NCBI GenBank assembly: GCA_025361565.1
Contig: JANYKN010000140.1
Coordinates: 158,945-222,944 of the forward strand
Length of the DNA stretch: 64,000 bases
Source: Bacteroidota bacterium
GTDB taxonomy: Bacteria > Bacteroidota > Bacteroidia > Bacteroidales > NBLH01
Reading direction: 5' to 3'
Position 1 is the stretch's first letter; each line of letters starts with the position of its first letter. This document shows, in pieces, positions 37,042 through 45,548 of the stretch. The position numbers and the translations under genes are program-made. The notes beneath the pieces were generated by a model. It was given only the letters and a program-made list of their open reading frames with translations. It was not told the origin of the DNA and did no database searches.

Positions 37042-37189
37042 TAATGTTGAAGACGGATGAATAACAAAAATACTTTAAATGGGTGGGATTTTATTTTTGA
37101 ACCCTTAAACTTTTCATAAAAAAGGAAAAGAACTTCAAGTCCTAGAAGCGATTTTATCCAAAATTTAAATAGAATTCTTTCTTTTTAGT

Positions 37190-37197
37190 TACCTTTA
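37190..37197 (+). promoter_or_regulatory. Weak -7-like box TACCTTTA
   Basis: One mismatch from TAnnTTTG, 45 bp upstream of the secreted-protein gene. No -33 element of standard spacing. Listed with low confidence. Confidence 0.25.
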
Positions 37198-37241
37198 TTC
37201 TCCCTATAATAAAGCATGTTTAACTCTAAAACTTAAAGATT

Positions 37242-37736
37242 ATGAAATCAATGGTATCCGGAATTATTTTGGTTTGTTTTTTCTCAATTCATTTAATTGC
37301 TCAAAAGCCTTTGTTGGTTAAAAAATTCGGCGGCTATAGCACTGAGTGGGAAATGCAACTTATTGGTTATGGCAAGGATAATAATGTGATGATTTTTGAT
37401 ATCATGCTCACATTAAAAAAAGGAAAAGATGGTGAATATGGTATTGGACGTGGCAACAAAGGCACACGCTTAATTGCAACAGATGGCACTGAACACAATG
37501 AAACCTGGCTGCAGGTTGGTGCAAAAAAATCTTCCGAAAATCAACTTATGTTTTCGGGCACAGCAACCTACGTTTCAACTAATTTCTCTGTTGGTGTGCC
37601 GCTAAAAATCCAGATCCGATATAATGCAGTTGAAACAGACGATTTTGCCCTTGTCGGTTTTTACGTGGCAGACAATACTAATTATGGGGCTACTGGTGGC
37701 TTTTTGTGTGAGATTAAAAGATCCGAATTTGAGTAA
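37242..37736 (+). CDS. Small secreted protein, unknown function
   Basis: A 164-residue protein with a signal peptide ending about HLIAQ-KPL. The mature region is beta-rich with phrases GIGRGNKGTRLIATDG and VGVPLKIQIRYNAVETDD. No known domain was recognised, and no lipobox is present, so it should be periplasmic or secreted. It is monocistronic, ending in a strong terminator at 37767-37806, and faces a MORN-repeat protein in the opposite orientation. Confidence 0.65.
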   Translation: MKSMVSGIILVCFFSIHLIAQKPLLVKKFGGYSTEWEMQLIGYGKDNNVMIFDIMLTLKKGKDGEYGIGRGNKGTRLIATDGTEHNETWLQVGAKKSSENQLMFSGTATYVSTNFSVGVPLKIQIRYNAVETDDFALVGFYVADNTNYGATGGFLCEIKRSEFE

Positions 37737-37766
37737 GAACTGATTCACTAGCCATTATAAAATTAC

Positions 37767-37806
37767 AAAAACCACTGGGAGTATTATTTCCTCTAGTGGT
37801 TTTTTT
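37767..37806 (+). terminator. Intrinsic terminator
   Basis: The arms aaaaaccact (37767-37776) and agtggttttt (37795-37804) form a 10-bp stem with a T-run of seven or more at the 3' end. It ends the preceding gene on the plus strand and, because the left arm has an A-run, may also terminate the MORN gene on the minus strand. Confidence 0.75.
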
Positions 37807-37833
37807 AATTTCCATAAATATTAATTCAATATG

Positions 37834-38511
37834 TCAATTGTTTATAGTGATATCCCAATTGCCCGGCTCTTTTATTGTTATCTCAAATTCAGCAGAGACA
37901 TATGCTGTATGTAATTTATTAGGAGTTCTGTAACTTAGTCTGATAGTACATGGAAAGCTAACACTTTCAAAACCAAATTTGGGACCAACTGAAAAGTTTG
38001 TACCGCTTGTAGAATAAAAACCAACACCAGAAATTTCTCCATTGGTACCACCTTGCATTACTGAAAATAAAATTTTGTTTCCCGCTTCAATCCGCCTAAC
38101 TGTATATCTGGTAATACCTGTTGATCTATAGACAGTATATGGATCAGGTACAATAATTTTATAAAAACTATCATCTTTCCAAAGGCCAAACTGCGTACTA
38201 TCAAATCCATTTGGCTTAAACGTGTATTTGCCTTTACCTTCTCTTTTTCCCTCTTTCCATGTTCCTTCGTAAACTTCACCTGTAGACCAGGTATATTTTC
38301 CCTCTCCGTTTGGTAATCCTTTTTTAAACTTACCTTCATATTTATCAATGCCTGTTGCTACACCTTTTCCATCGGCAAGCCCATCTTTGCATTTACCGTT
38401 ATAAGACTCTGAAATTTCAGGTTTTAACACTTTACATGTTTCTTGCGAAAGAACATGAAATTGAATTAAGGCTAAGACAATGGTAATGAATAATGTCAAT
38501 GTTGTTTTCAT
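37834..38511 (-). CDS. MORN-repeat secreted protein
   Basis: A 225-residue protein with a signal peptide (ends about VLSQ-ETC). About residues 40-110 contain MORN repeats: GKGVATGIDKYEGKFKKG, LPNGEGKYTWSTGEVYEGTWKEG, KREGKGKYTFKPNG. The C-terminal 110 residues are a separate beta-rich domain ending NWDITINN. MORN repeats often bind membranes or act as scaffolds. In Bacteroidota, such proteins usually lie at the cell envelope. A specific role is unknown. Confidence 0.78.
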   Translation of the reverse strand: MKTTLTLFITIVLALIQFHVLSQETCKVLKPEISESYNGKCKDGLADGKGVATGIDKYEGKFKKGLPNGEGKYTWSTGEVYEGTWKEGKREGKGKYTFKPNGFDSTQFGLWKDDSFYKIIVPDPYTVYRSTGITRYTVRRIEAGNKILFSVMQGGTNGEISGVGFYSTSGTNFSVGPKFGFESVSFPCTIRLSYRTPNKLHTAYVSAEFEITIKEPGNWDITINN

Positions 38512-38603
38512 AATTGAGTTAATTTATAGTTTTCGTATTTATTTTTCTAACGGTGATAAAAGTAGTTAATTAATAGCAATTACTATATACACAAATCTTT
38601 TAA

Positions 38604-38635
38604 TTGAAATTGAAACAGAAAAAACTTTACTTTTG
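38604..38635 (+). promoter_or_regulatory. Bacteroidota promoter TTG-N21-TACTTTTG
   Basis: The -33 TTG is at 38604-38606 and the perfect -7 box TACTTTTG at 38628-38635, separated by 21 bp. The start codon of the Gate-domain gene is at 38653. This is one of the two best promoter matches in the window. Confidence 0.65.
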
Positions 38636-38652
38636 CTTCCTAAATTTTCATC

Positions 38653-39624
38653 ATGAGCTCCAAAATTAAAATATTTAATTATAGCGATTTAATTATTCGC
38701 CGGTTATATTCCTGTGTTCAAAAAGCTGTTCCATCAGCAATTAAAACCTTAATATGGTTATTTCAATGGATGATTCCATTATCGTTAGTAGTTACTTTAT
38801 TAGATTATTCGGGATTTTTAGTCATTCTTGCAAAATGGTTAAATCCGGTATTCAACCTCATCGGTTTATCTGGGCAAAGTTCACTTGTTTTCATCACTGC
38901 CGGATTGCTCAACATCTATTCGGCTATTGCAGTAATAGCAAGCCTTTCATTGAATATGCGCGAAATTACCATTCTTGCTATCATGTGCCTTATCTCCCAC
39001 AATTTAATCATCGAAACCATTGTACAAAAGAAAACCGGTTCATCGGCCATCCGAATGGTTGCCATCCGTTTGGGAATGTCAATTTTTGCAGGCATTCTGT
39101 TCAATTGGCTTTTACCCATATCGCTCGAAAATCAATTATATCATTTGTCGGTTTCTGCGCACGATTTGGTTTTTAGCGATGTAATGATAAATTGGGGAAT
39201 TAAAACACTCAAACTGCTTTTAAAAGTGACCATTTTTGTTTTCTCTTTAATGATTATTCAGCGCCTGCTTGAAGAATTTGGAATTTTAAACTGGCTTTCA
39301 AAGATTTTTAAACCTTTTATGCGGGTTTTGGGTTTGCCCGAAAAATCTTCATTTTTATGGATTGTTGCCAATGTGGTTGGTTTAATGTATGGTGCAGCCA
39401 TTATGTTTGATGAGCTAAAAAATGGAAAAGTTTCAAAAGAGGAATGCGATTTGTTAAACCACCACACCGCGGTTTCGCACAGTTTATTGGAAGATACTTT
39501 ATTGTTTGCTGCTATTGGCGTTCCTTTTTTATGGATAGTTATTCCGCGTATTCTGCTTGCTATTCCAATAGTCTGGGCTGCACGATATTTTTACTTGAAA
39601 AAAGTTGGTTTTCAGCATACCTAA
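38653..39624 (+). CDS. Nucleoside-recognition (Gate) domain membrane protein
   Basis: A 323-residue integral membrane protein with eight to ten hydrophobic segments. It has the inverted-repeat Gate topology shown by IKTLIWLFQWMIPLSLVVTLLDYSGFL and again later by IKTLLKLLLKVTIFVFSLMIIQRLLEEFGIL. Conserved parts include INWGIK, GLMYGAAIMFDELKNGKVSKEECDLLNHHTAVSHSLLEDTLLFAAIG, in which the final H-S-x-x-x-E-D-T is typical for the family. Relatives include spore-maturation proteins and nucleoside transport components; the substrate is unknown. The gene has a good own promoter and is probably monocistronic. Confidence 0.85.
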   Translation: MSSKIKIFNYSDLIIRRLYSCVQKAVPSAIKTLIWLFQWMIPLSLVVTLLDYSGFLVILAKWLNPVFNLIGLSGQSSLVFITAGLLNIYSAIAVIASLSLNMREITILAIMCLISHNLIIETIVQKKTGSSAIRMVAIRLGMSIFAGILFNWLLPISLENQLYHLSVSAHDLVFSDVMINWGIKTLKLLLKVTIFVFSLMIIQRLLEEFGILNWLSKIFKPFMRVLGLPEKSSFLWIVANVVGLMYGAAIMFDELKNGKVSKEECDLLNHHTAVSHSLLEDTLLFAAIGVPFLWIVIPRILLAIPIVWAARYFYLKKVGFQHT

Positions 39625-39856
39625 CAGAATCTCTAATTTCAGATTTGATGCTTAATAGCCTAATGTCTTTTTCCAAAAAAAATGCATCTGTCGACTTTCT
39701 TTTGTAAATATTTTCAAAATGATCGAATCAACCGTTCAAAAATATTATGTATAATTGCACGCACATCATTTAAAGGAAATTCAATGTTTGTTTTATGCAG
39801 ATATTTGGGGTGTCTTGATAAAAAAGTTGTTAAAAACCAATATAACTAAAAAATTT

Positions 39857-40264
39857 ATGGCATTATTTAGTTGGAGTGAAGATTTAAGCGTTAAAATAAA
39901 ATCGATAGATGAGCAGCATATGAAGTTGATTAATATGATCAATGATTTTTATGAAAACATTTCAAATCGTTCAAGTAAAGAAAACATTTCAATACTAATT
40001 GACGAAATGAAAAAATATACATTTGAGCATTTTAGTTTCGAAGAAAAGTACATGATACAATTTGGATATGCTGATTATGAGGCGCATAAAAAAGAACATG
40101 ATTTATTTGTTACCAGAGTGGACGAAATTGAAAAAATGTTTAACGATGGAAAATTTTTTGTTTCGTTAGAAGTTACGGTATTTATAAAAGACTGGCTAAG
40201 AACTCATATCCAGGGAGAAGACATGAAATATTCTGAATTTTTTATCAAAAACGGTATTAAATAA
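39857..40264 (+). CDS. Bacteriohemerythrin, copy 1
   Basis: The ATG at 39857 gives 135 residues, the same length as the next gene; an upstream in-frame ATG (39755) would add 34 non-conserved residues. The four-helix bundle carries all seven di-iron ligands: the His in DEQHMKLI, the His in FEHFSFEEKYM with the following Glu, the two His in YEAHKKEHD, and the His/Asp in WLRTHIQGED. It should bind oxygen reversibly and may act as an oxygen store, carrier or sensor. It is followed by a close paralogue 116 bp downstream. No signal domain is attached. Confidence 0.95.
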   Translation: MALFSWSEDLSVKIKSIDEQHMKLINMINDFYENISNRSSKENISILIDEMKKYTFEHFSFEEKYMIQFGYADYEAHKKEHDLFVTRVDEIEKMFNDGKFFVSLEVTVFIKDWLRTHIQGEDMKYSEFFIKNGIK

Positions 40265-40380
40265 AATCTGAGGAACTGTTAAAATAAACTAATTGTTTGC
40301 ATGTTTAATTAATCAAACAATAAAAATGATTAATTTAGAATAGTTGAAAATTAAATTTATAATTATAACAAAAAGAAATT

Positions 40381-40788
40381 ATGGCATTATTTACATGGAA
40401 TGAAACTTTAAGTGTTAATATCAATTCTATTGATGAACAGCACAAAAAGTTGATAGATATGATAAACGATTTTTACGATAACATTGCAAGCCGTTCAAAT
40501 AAAGATAATATTTCGACCTTATTAAGCTCAATGAAACAATATACTTTAGAGCATTTCACCAGGGAAGAAAACTATATGAAGAAATTCAATTACCCTGATT
40601 ATGAATCTCATAAAAAGGAGCATGATGTGTTTATTGCCAAAGTGAACGATTTAGAAGAGAAATTTACAAGTGGAAAGCTTGTTCTATCATTAGAAGTTAC
40701 TGTATTTTTAAGGGATTGGTTAAAAAAACACATTATGGGAACGGATAAAAAATACTCTGATTTCTTTATCAAAAATGGTGTAAAATAA
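40381..40788 (+). CDS. Bacteriohemerythrin, copy 2
   Basis: A 135-residue paralogue of the previous gene that also keeps all di-iron ligands: DEQHKKLI, LEHFTREENYM, YESHKKEHD and WLKKHIMGTD. Sequence similarity is high across the whole length (for example, both start MALF-W-E and end FFIKNG), so this is a tandem duplication. It lies 116 bp after copy 1 with no clear separate promoter, so co-transcription is possible. Differences near the ends (KKFNYPDYESHKKEHD versus IQFGYADYEAHKKEHD) suggest some divergence. Confidence 0.95.
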   Translation: MALFTWNETLSVNINSIDEQHKKLIDMINDFYDNIASRSNKDNISTLLSSMKQYTLEHFTREENYMKKFNYPDYESHKKEHDVFIAKVNDLEEKFTSGKLVLSLEVTVFLRDWLKKHIMGTDKKYSDFFIKNGVK

Positions 40789-40828
40789 CCGTCAAGCACT
40801 CTCAAACTGTTCTATTAAAAATAAAAGT

Positions 40829-40863
40829 AAAACCACTTTGCACAGTGCATGGTGGTTTTTTGT
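40829..40863 (+). terminator. Intrinsic terminator of the hemerythrin pair
   Basis: The arms aaaaccact...tgca and tgca...ggtggtttt (about 40829-40858) form a stem followed by TTTTTTG. It ends transcription after the second hemerythrin. Confidence 0.65.
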
Positions 40864-41073
40864 TTGCATTTTTCAATTGGAAAGAAGTATGTTCCGCTCA
40901 ACTTAAATGTTGATTGAAGGATTTCTGATAGTCTACATTTTTACAGATTCCAAAAGCCCTGAAAAGAAATTTAAAATGCGACAACTTGCATACACTAGTT
41001 GAATAATTCACTATCTTGCAAGACAATACAAATCATACGATTAACACTATTTCCCGGTTAAAATAAAATATTT

Positions 41074-41859
41074 ATGTGGAAAGAACTGAACAAAGTAAAA
41101 CAAGATTACCTAAAGCTTGACTTGCAAAATGTAATTGATTACGAGAAATTTTGCATGATTTCAATTGTTTGGCATTCTACCAAAATTGAAGGATGCTCTT
41201 TAACAGAAACCGATACAAAAGTTTTACTTGAAAATGATATCACTGCAGCAGGTAAGCCACTGAAAGATCATTTAATGGTAAAAGATCATTTTTATGCATT
41301 TCAGTTTATTAGCGAACAAGCAAGACAAAAGCGAAAAATTACAGTTGATTTTATAAAGGAAATTGGATCAATGGTAATGAAAAGTACAGGCTCATATACT
41401 AATACAATTTTGGGGAATTTTGATACTTCAAAAGGTGATTTGAGGCTTGCACAAGTTTATGTAGACAAAAAATATTTTCCTGATTTTAAAAAAGTACCAT
41501 CACTTTTAGAACAATTGTGCAACTCTATTAATGAAAAAATTGATATTGTTACAAATGAAAACGTATTGAAGTTGGCAGCCGATATTCATTACAACTTTGT
41601 AAATATTCACCCTTTTGGAGATGGAAATGGGCGCACTGCCAGACTATTAATGAATTACATTCAGCTTTACCATAACGAGCCACTTATTAAAATTTTTACC
41701 GAAGACAGAGTTGAATATATCGATGCGCTGAATTTAACAGAATCTAAAAATGATTTAGAAATCTTCAGATCCTTTGTTGCCAAACAAGAAATTAAATTTC
41801 TGAAAGCTGAAATTGAGAAGTTTAAGAAACTGGATAAGGGATTTACTTTGATGTTTTAA
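41074..41859 (+). CDS. Fic-domain enzyme (AMPylase-type)
   Basis: A 261-residue protein with the Fic motif HPFGDGNGRTAR, catalytic H179 in VNIHPFGDGNGRTARLL, running to R190. A Fic-inhibitory S/T-x-x-x-E-G/N motif lies in the N-terminal helix: S35-T-K-I-E39-G40 in HSTKIEGCSL, so this is a class II Fic protein with self-inhibition. Such enzymes transfer AMP to target proteins and are used as toxins or regulators. No antitoxin gene is beside it; the neighbour downstream is a convergent OsmC protein. All key residues are present, so activity is expected. Confidence 0.93.
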   Translation: MWKELNKVKQDYLKLDLQNVIDYEKFCMISIVWHSTKIEGCSLTETDTKVLLENDITAAGKPLKDHLMVKDHFYAFQFISEQARQKRKITVDFIKEIGSMVMKSTGSYTNTILGNFDTSKGDLRLAQVYVDKKYFPDFKKVPSLLEQLCNSINEKIDIVTNENVLKLAADIHYNFVNIHPFGDGNGRTARLLMNYIQLYHNEPLIKIFTEDRVEYIDALNLTESKNDLEIFRSFVAKQEIKFLKAEIEKFKKLDKGFTLMF

Positions 41860-41939
41860 GTCAATTTTGAAAATATGCAAACCCCCAAATCCCCATTATC
41901 AGCCAAAGAAATCAAATCGCTCCAAGCTGAGCCGAAGCA

Positions 41940-42329
41940 CTAAAGTCTAACCAAACTAACATTCATTTCAATATCATCTCTTAAATGCCTTTTTACTGCA
42001 CACAATCCTGCGGTTTGGATTACTGCCGATTCATATTTCTCAGGAAAATCAGCAGGTACATGAATCTGTATATCAATTCGACCCATCATTTTGCGAACAG
42101 AATCGTAATGGTTTTCCTGGCTTAATTTTATTTGGTCGGTTGGTATGCCACGTTGATCGCAAAAACTTCGAACATAAATGCCGGCACAAGTTCCCAATGC
42201 TGCTAAAAATAATGTAAACGGCTCAGGAAACTCGCCTTCGCCTCCACTTTTTGTCGATTGATCCGTCTTTATTGTAAATCCATTGATATTGGCAAATACT
42301 TGCTTCGTTCCTTCAAAATAAATTTCCAT
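41940..42329 (-). CDS. OsmC/Ohr-family protein
   Basis: A 129-residue protein with OsmC fold features. Two cysteines at expected positions are C48 in LFLAALGTCAG and C110 in TAGLCAVKRH, the peroxidatic pair in this family. The pattern GTCAGIYVRSFCDQRGIPTDQI matches the YhfA/OsmC type. It should detoxify organic peroxides or use related thiol chemistry. The gene is monocistronic and its minus-strand promoter includes TATCTTTG at 42353-42360. No other stress genes adjoin. Confidence 0.87.
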   Translation of the reverse strand: MEIYFEGTKQVFANINGFTIKTDQSTKSGGEGEFPEPFTLFLAALGTCAGIYVRSFCDQRGIPTDQIKLSQENHYDSVRKMMGRIDIQIHVPADFPEKYESAVIQTAGLCAVKRHLRDDIEMNVSLVRL

Positions 42330-42352
42330 TTCTTTTGTGTTTAAAATTTGTG

Positions 42353-42360
42353 CAAAGATA
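42353..42360 (-). promoter_or_regulatory. Candidate -7 box TATCTTTG (minus strand)
   Basis: Exact match to TAnnTTTG on the minus strand (caaagata on plus), 24 bp upstream of the OsmC start; no -33 at normal spacing. Confidence 0.4.
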
Positions 42361-42935
42361 ACAAAATTGAAATATCTAGATATCTATATACGAACAAACC
42401 TTTTATTTGTCTCAAAACTTAAAAACAATTTCTAAATTAGTGGGCTATTCTAAAAAAAGCTTTTCTCTTTTATAGCAATACTTTTTCCTTCAAATCTAAT
42501 TTTACAAAATCATAAAAACAGTCCATTCCATTATCAAAACCAAGACTGAAATTTAATTTGAACCTTTTTGGGGATATGTATATTAACTCACATCAATGTT
42601 CCAAGACCTATTTTCATCAGTAGCCAATATAATAAATCATCCATTTTAAACTCCATATAAGAAAAACATAATTGGTAAATTTGATTTCTTGTAATCAACA
42701 AATCAAACACTTAGATGATTATTATTTAATCATTCAAGAAATTTATAACTTGCACCAAACATTTTATACAATTTGAGTATGGAATTTTGTCAACTTTGTT
42801 TTTATTTTGTATGATATATAAGCTTTGAACGATTATAATCAAAGTTTTAATTATTTTTCAAGTTGAATAAACATTGTATCACATTGCTAAATTTGAAAAC
42901 TTATCAATTATTTTGAAATATTAACTCAAAATCCT
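42361..42935. other. 575-bp divergent intergenic region, no gene seen
   Basis: Strongly AT-rich spacer between the divergent OsmC and lipoprotein genes. No gene, repeat or stable hairpin recognised. AT-richness above that of neighbouring spacers could mark a regulatory region. Confidence 0.4.
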
Positions 42936-43763
42936 ATGAAAAAATTAGAAATCACTTTATCAATTTATTCATTAATATTCATACTTTTTAGCTGCAGTTC
43001 AAGTCAAACATCAACAACAAGTTCTGGAGGTTTGACTGAAAAATTTGTTGAAGATACCATTATGTCTCTACAAGAAGTGAAGGAAAAGAACTTTCTAATC
43101 GATTCAATCACCAATCACAAGCATGGAATTTCAATTATTGTTGAAAAGCCAAACCAGGATGAGCCAACCTTTCATGTTCAAGCCGGTTATAATGGTCCGA
43201 ATAGGTTTGAAACTTATTTTCATTTTTACGTTGATACAACTTCAAAAAAAATATCGGTTGATGATTTTGCCAGCGGACAAAGAATATTGCTCAATGATTG
43301 GAGAAAACAAAACGCGGATAGCATTTACCTTAACCTTGGAATGGCATTGTTGGAATCGGAAGATTTAAATGGACTAAAGATTGGAATGCTTGAAGGTAAA
43401 ATAATTGAATTAATTGGCAATCCTGATGAAACATCGAATGCAACTAAATGGGAAAGTGACGGATTAAACCATCAAACATGGACCTACAAAACGAAAGGAA
43501 TTGAGTTGGATGTGCGTTGGGAAAAGGGAAAAGCAAAAGAAATTTTTACAATGACAATTACAAAACCCTGCAGCTATAAAACAGCCAGAGAAATTGGAAT
43601 TGGTAGCACCAAAGAACAGGTTAGAGATGCTTACAAAATCGAAGTTGACCCAAGAGAAAATAACGAAAACTCTATTATTGCAGGCAGCGTTTTTGATGGA
43701 ATGGTGTTTCAATTCGAAAAAAATACTGTAAAAAGTATTTTTATTGGTGCTGGCGCGGAGTGA
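42936..43763 (+). CDS. Lipoprotein with BamE/SmpA-like C-terminal repeat
   Basis: A 275-residue lipoprotein (lipobox LFSCSSSQ). Residues about 145-190 contain LKIGMLEGKIIELIGNPDE, and the C-terminal region contains REIGIGSTKEQVRDAYKIEVDPRE; both resemble the G-x-T-x-x-x-V-x-x-x-x-G segment of BamE/SmpA-type small domains, suggesting two copies. The BamE relation is loose and other lipoproteins share the motif. This is the first of six consecutive lipoprotein genes (42936-46675). Its 117-bp downstream gap leaves operon membership open. Confidence 0.65.
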   Translation: MKKLEITLSIYSLIFILFSCSSSQTSTTSSGGLTEKFVEDTIMSLQEVKEKNFLIDSITNHKHGISIIVEKPNQDEPTFHVQAGYNGPNRFETYFHFYVDTTSKKISVDDFASGQRILLNDWRKQNADSIYLNLGMALLESEDLNGLKIGMLEGKIIELIGNPDETSNATKWESDGLNHQTWTYKTKGIELDVRWEKGKAKEIFTMTITKPCSYKTAREIGIGSTKEQVRDAYKIEVDPRENNENSIIAGSVFDGMVFQFEKNTVKSIFIGAGAE

Positions 43764-43880
43764 TTTTTTTAACTATTTGCCGATGTTGCATTTTAAAAAC
43801 CTTTCGGTACAAGTGCAACATATTAAAATTCAATCACTTTAAACTTAATAACGTAGAATTATAAACCTATATAAATTAAA

Positions 43881-44384
43881 ATGATAAAAAACAGATCAAT
43901 TATTTGTGCATTGCTATTTGCTTCAACATTTTTATTTAGTTGTGGCAATAATCAACAAAATGTTGAAAACACCGATAGCACAAAAAGTGAAAATATGGCT
44001 CAAAAACCTGCTTTCGAATATGATCAAGTAATCAAAGCACAGGATAGTTTGATGATAGAATTTTCGTGGCCTGCAAAACATGAATTGGATTTAAATGACG
44101 ATGGAGTAAATGAAGAATTTTTAGCCATCGAAGGTTATTCAAGGGGAATGGGTTATGCGCTTTTCTCAAAAGAAAATCATAATTGGAAACTTATTTCGGG
44201 CGATGAAAGTATCGCCTCAGGGCATTTAGGGGTTGAAAAATCAGAAAAAATGAATGGCGGCTGGCACGATTTCGTAGCACTGCAACCTTCGGGGCGCGAT
44301 GGAATAATTGAAAGCTATTATAGCTGGAATGGACAAAAATATATTTTGAAAGAACAGAAAGAAATTGAAAACAAAAACCTCTAA
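43881..44384 (+). CDS. Lipoprotein, unknown function
   Basis: A 167-residue lipoprotein (lipobox LFSCGNNQQ). The mature sequence includes HELDLNDDGVNEEFLAIEGYSRGMGYALFSKEN, in which DLNDDGVNEE looks like a calcium-binding FG-GAP or EF-hand-type loop. The last third, DFVALQPSGRDGIIESYYSWNGQKYIL, resembles the VCBS/FG-GAP-like pattern of secreted proteins. No exact family is recognised. The start of the next gene lies 43 bp downstream. Confidence 0.68.
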   Translation: MIKNRSIICALLFASTFLFSCGNNQQNVENTDSTKSENMAQKPAFEYDQVIKAQDSLMIEFSWPAKHELDLNDDGVNEEFLAIEGYSRGMGYALFSKENHNWKLISGDESIASGHLGVEKSEKMNGGWHDFVALQPSGRDGIIESYYSWNGQKYILKEQKEIENKNL

Positions 44385-44427
44385 AAATCAATATTACCCT
44401 AATCAATTTATAACTCAATATTTTAAA

Positions 44428-44856
44428 ATGAATAAAATTTCAACAATTTTCGGAATCCTTTTAGTAGGAGTTTCAGTATCAACCAGCTGCGGAAATAATG
44501 GAACAAACAAAGAAAATACAGACAGCACATCGACTAAAACCACTGTAGCCACTTCAAACAATGGGATTTTGACCGTAACCGCAAAATTTGTTAGTGGTGG
44601 TTGTTTAGAATATGATGCAGATCTAACTTTTAAAAAAGAAGATGGCTCCACTATAGATTTTTACCGCAACTATAGCGACCCAAAAGAACCTCGATTGAAA
44701 TTCAATTTTATTGGAGAAGATGGTGCTTCGGCAAATCCTAAATGGGTTGGACAAACTTTTGTGATCCAATATAAAGTAAATCCAAAAGGAAGAATGAGCA
44801 TGATGTCTGGCGAATTGGAACCTTGCAATCAAATATTATCAGCTGAAAAGAAATAA
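44428..44856 (+). CDS. Lipoprotein, paralogue of the next gene
   Basis: The ATG at 44428 gives 142 residues with lipobox VSTSCGNNG. The mature domain of about 95 residues reads GILTVTAKFVSGGCLEYDAD, then LKFNFIGEDGASANPKWVGQTFVIQYK, ending EPCNQILSAEKK. It is plainly homologous to the following gene over this whole domain. An upstream in-frame ATG would overlap the previous gene and is rejected. Function is unknown; cysteines in EYDAD-adjacent GGCLEY and EPCNQ may pair. Confidence 0.75.
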   Translation: MNKISTIFGILLVGVSVSTSCGNNGTNKENTDSTSTKTTVATSNNGILTVTAKFVSGGCLEYDADLTFKKEDGSTIDFYRNYSDPKEPRLKFNFIGEDGASANPKWVGQTFVIQYKVNPKGRMSMMSGELEPCNQILSAEKK

Positions 44857-44907
44857 AGCATTCGGTTTATCTATCAACTATATTAATCTTAACTTAATTC
44901 TAACAAA

Positions 44908-45420
44908 ATGAAAAAAATTCTTACCATTTTCGGAGCAGTCTTATTTGTTGTAATGCTAAATATTGGTTGCGGAAGCGGAAATAAAGCTGCTGATAATGCT
45001 GATAGCTTAGCAATTGACTCAGCACAAAAAGTTGCAGATCAAATAAATGATGAAGGTACAAAAAGTGAAATTGATGAAGAATCTACCGATGAAACCACTG
45101 AAACTACAGAAGCTCCTTCAAATGACGGAAGCATCACTGTAACCGCAAAATTTGTTAGTGCCGGAGCTTTTGAAGGTCAGGCAACATTGACTTTTAAAAA
45201 GGAAGATGGAACAAAGATTTCATTTTGCAGAAATTACATGAACCCAAAGGAACCGGAATTGAAATTTAATTTTATTGGTGACGATGCTGCATCGGCAAAT
45301 ACTGATTTGGTTGGCCAAACATTCATTATCAAATACAAAATAAATAAAACAGGCCAGGATAATGTTCAAACCGGCGACCCTGAACCTTGTAATCAAATAA
45401 TGTCAGTTGAAAAAAAATAG
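44908..45420 (+). CDS. Lipoprotein, tandem paralogue of the preceding gene
   Basis: A 170-residue lipoprotein (lipobox LNIGCGSGN) with an acidic, Thr/Glu-rich linker after the signal, then the same domain as its neighbour: GSITVTAKFVSAGAFEGQ, LKFNFIGDDAASANTDLVGQTFIIKYK, ending EPCNQIMSVEKK. The linker is about 28 residues longer than in the first copy. Paralogy shows local duplication. The cysteine seen in SGGC of the first copy is replaced by SAGA here, while the C-terminal EPCNQ cysteine is kept. Confidence 0.75.
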   Translation: MKKILTIFGAVLFVVMLNIGCGSGNKAADNADSLAIDSAQKVADQINDEGTKSEIDEESTDETTETTEAPSNDGSITVTAKFVSAGAFEGQATLTFKKEDGTKISFCRNYMNPKEPELKFNFIGDDAASANTDLVGQTFIIKYKINKTGQDNVQTGDPEPCNQIMSVEKK

Positions 45421-45548
45421 CTGAATAGTTTTTATATCTTTTCAGCCAGGAATTATTATCGTTCCGGGAGTTCCAAACCTTCCGGAGTGTTTTGCATACT
45501 ATGTTTCCTTTGGAAAGATAGATTTTATCCCTAATAAAATATTAATCA
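45421..45548. other. Spacer with CCGG-containing repeat words
   Basis: The spacer has two related words, ttccgggagtt and ttccggagtgtt (about 45460-45490), in direct orientation. They could be the remains of a REP-type repeat, but no clear palindrome is complete. Confidence 0.25.

Noticed and set aside
37242..38511. Possible homology between the secreted protein and the C-terminal domain of the MORN protein (both have TNFSVG followed by a beta-rich segment).
   Set aside because: The shared stretch is too short to separate from chance without an alignment search.
39755..39857. A longer hemerythrin start at 39755.
   Set aside because: The extra 34 residues are absent from the tandem paralogue, and the ATG at 39857 gives the same length as that copy.
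41900..41940. Words resembling the REP-like interior of the 13130-13327 element (gctgagccgaagcact).
   Set aside because: Only about 16 bp and no inverted partner; chance or a decayed fragment cannot be excluded.
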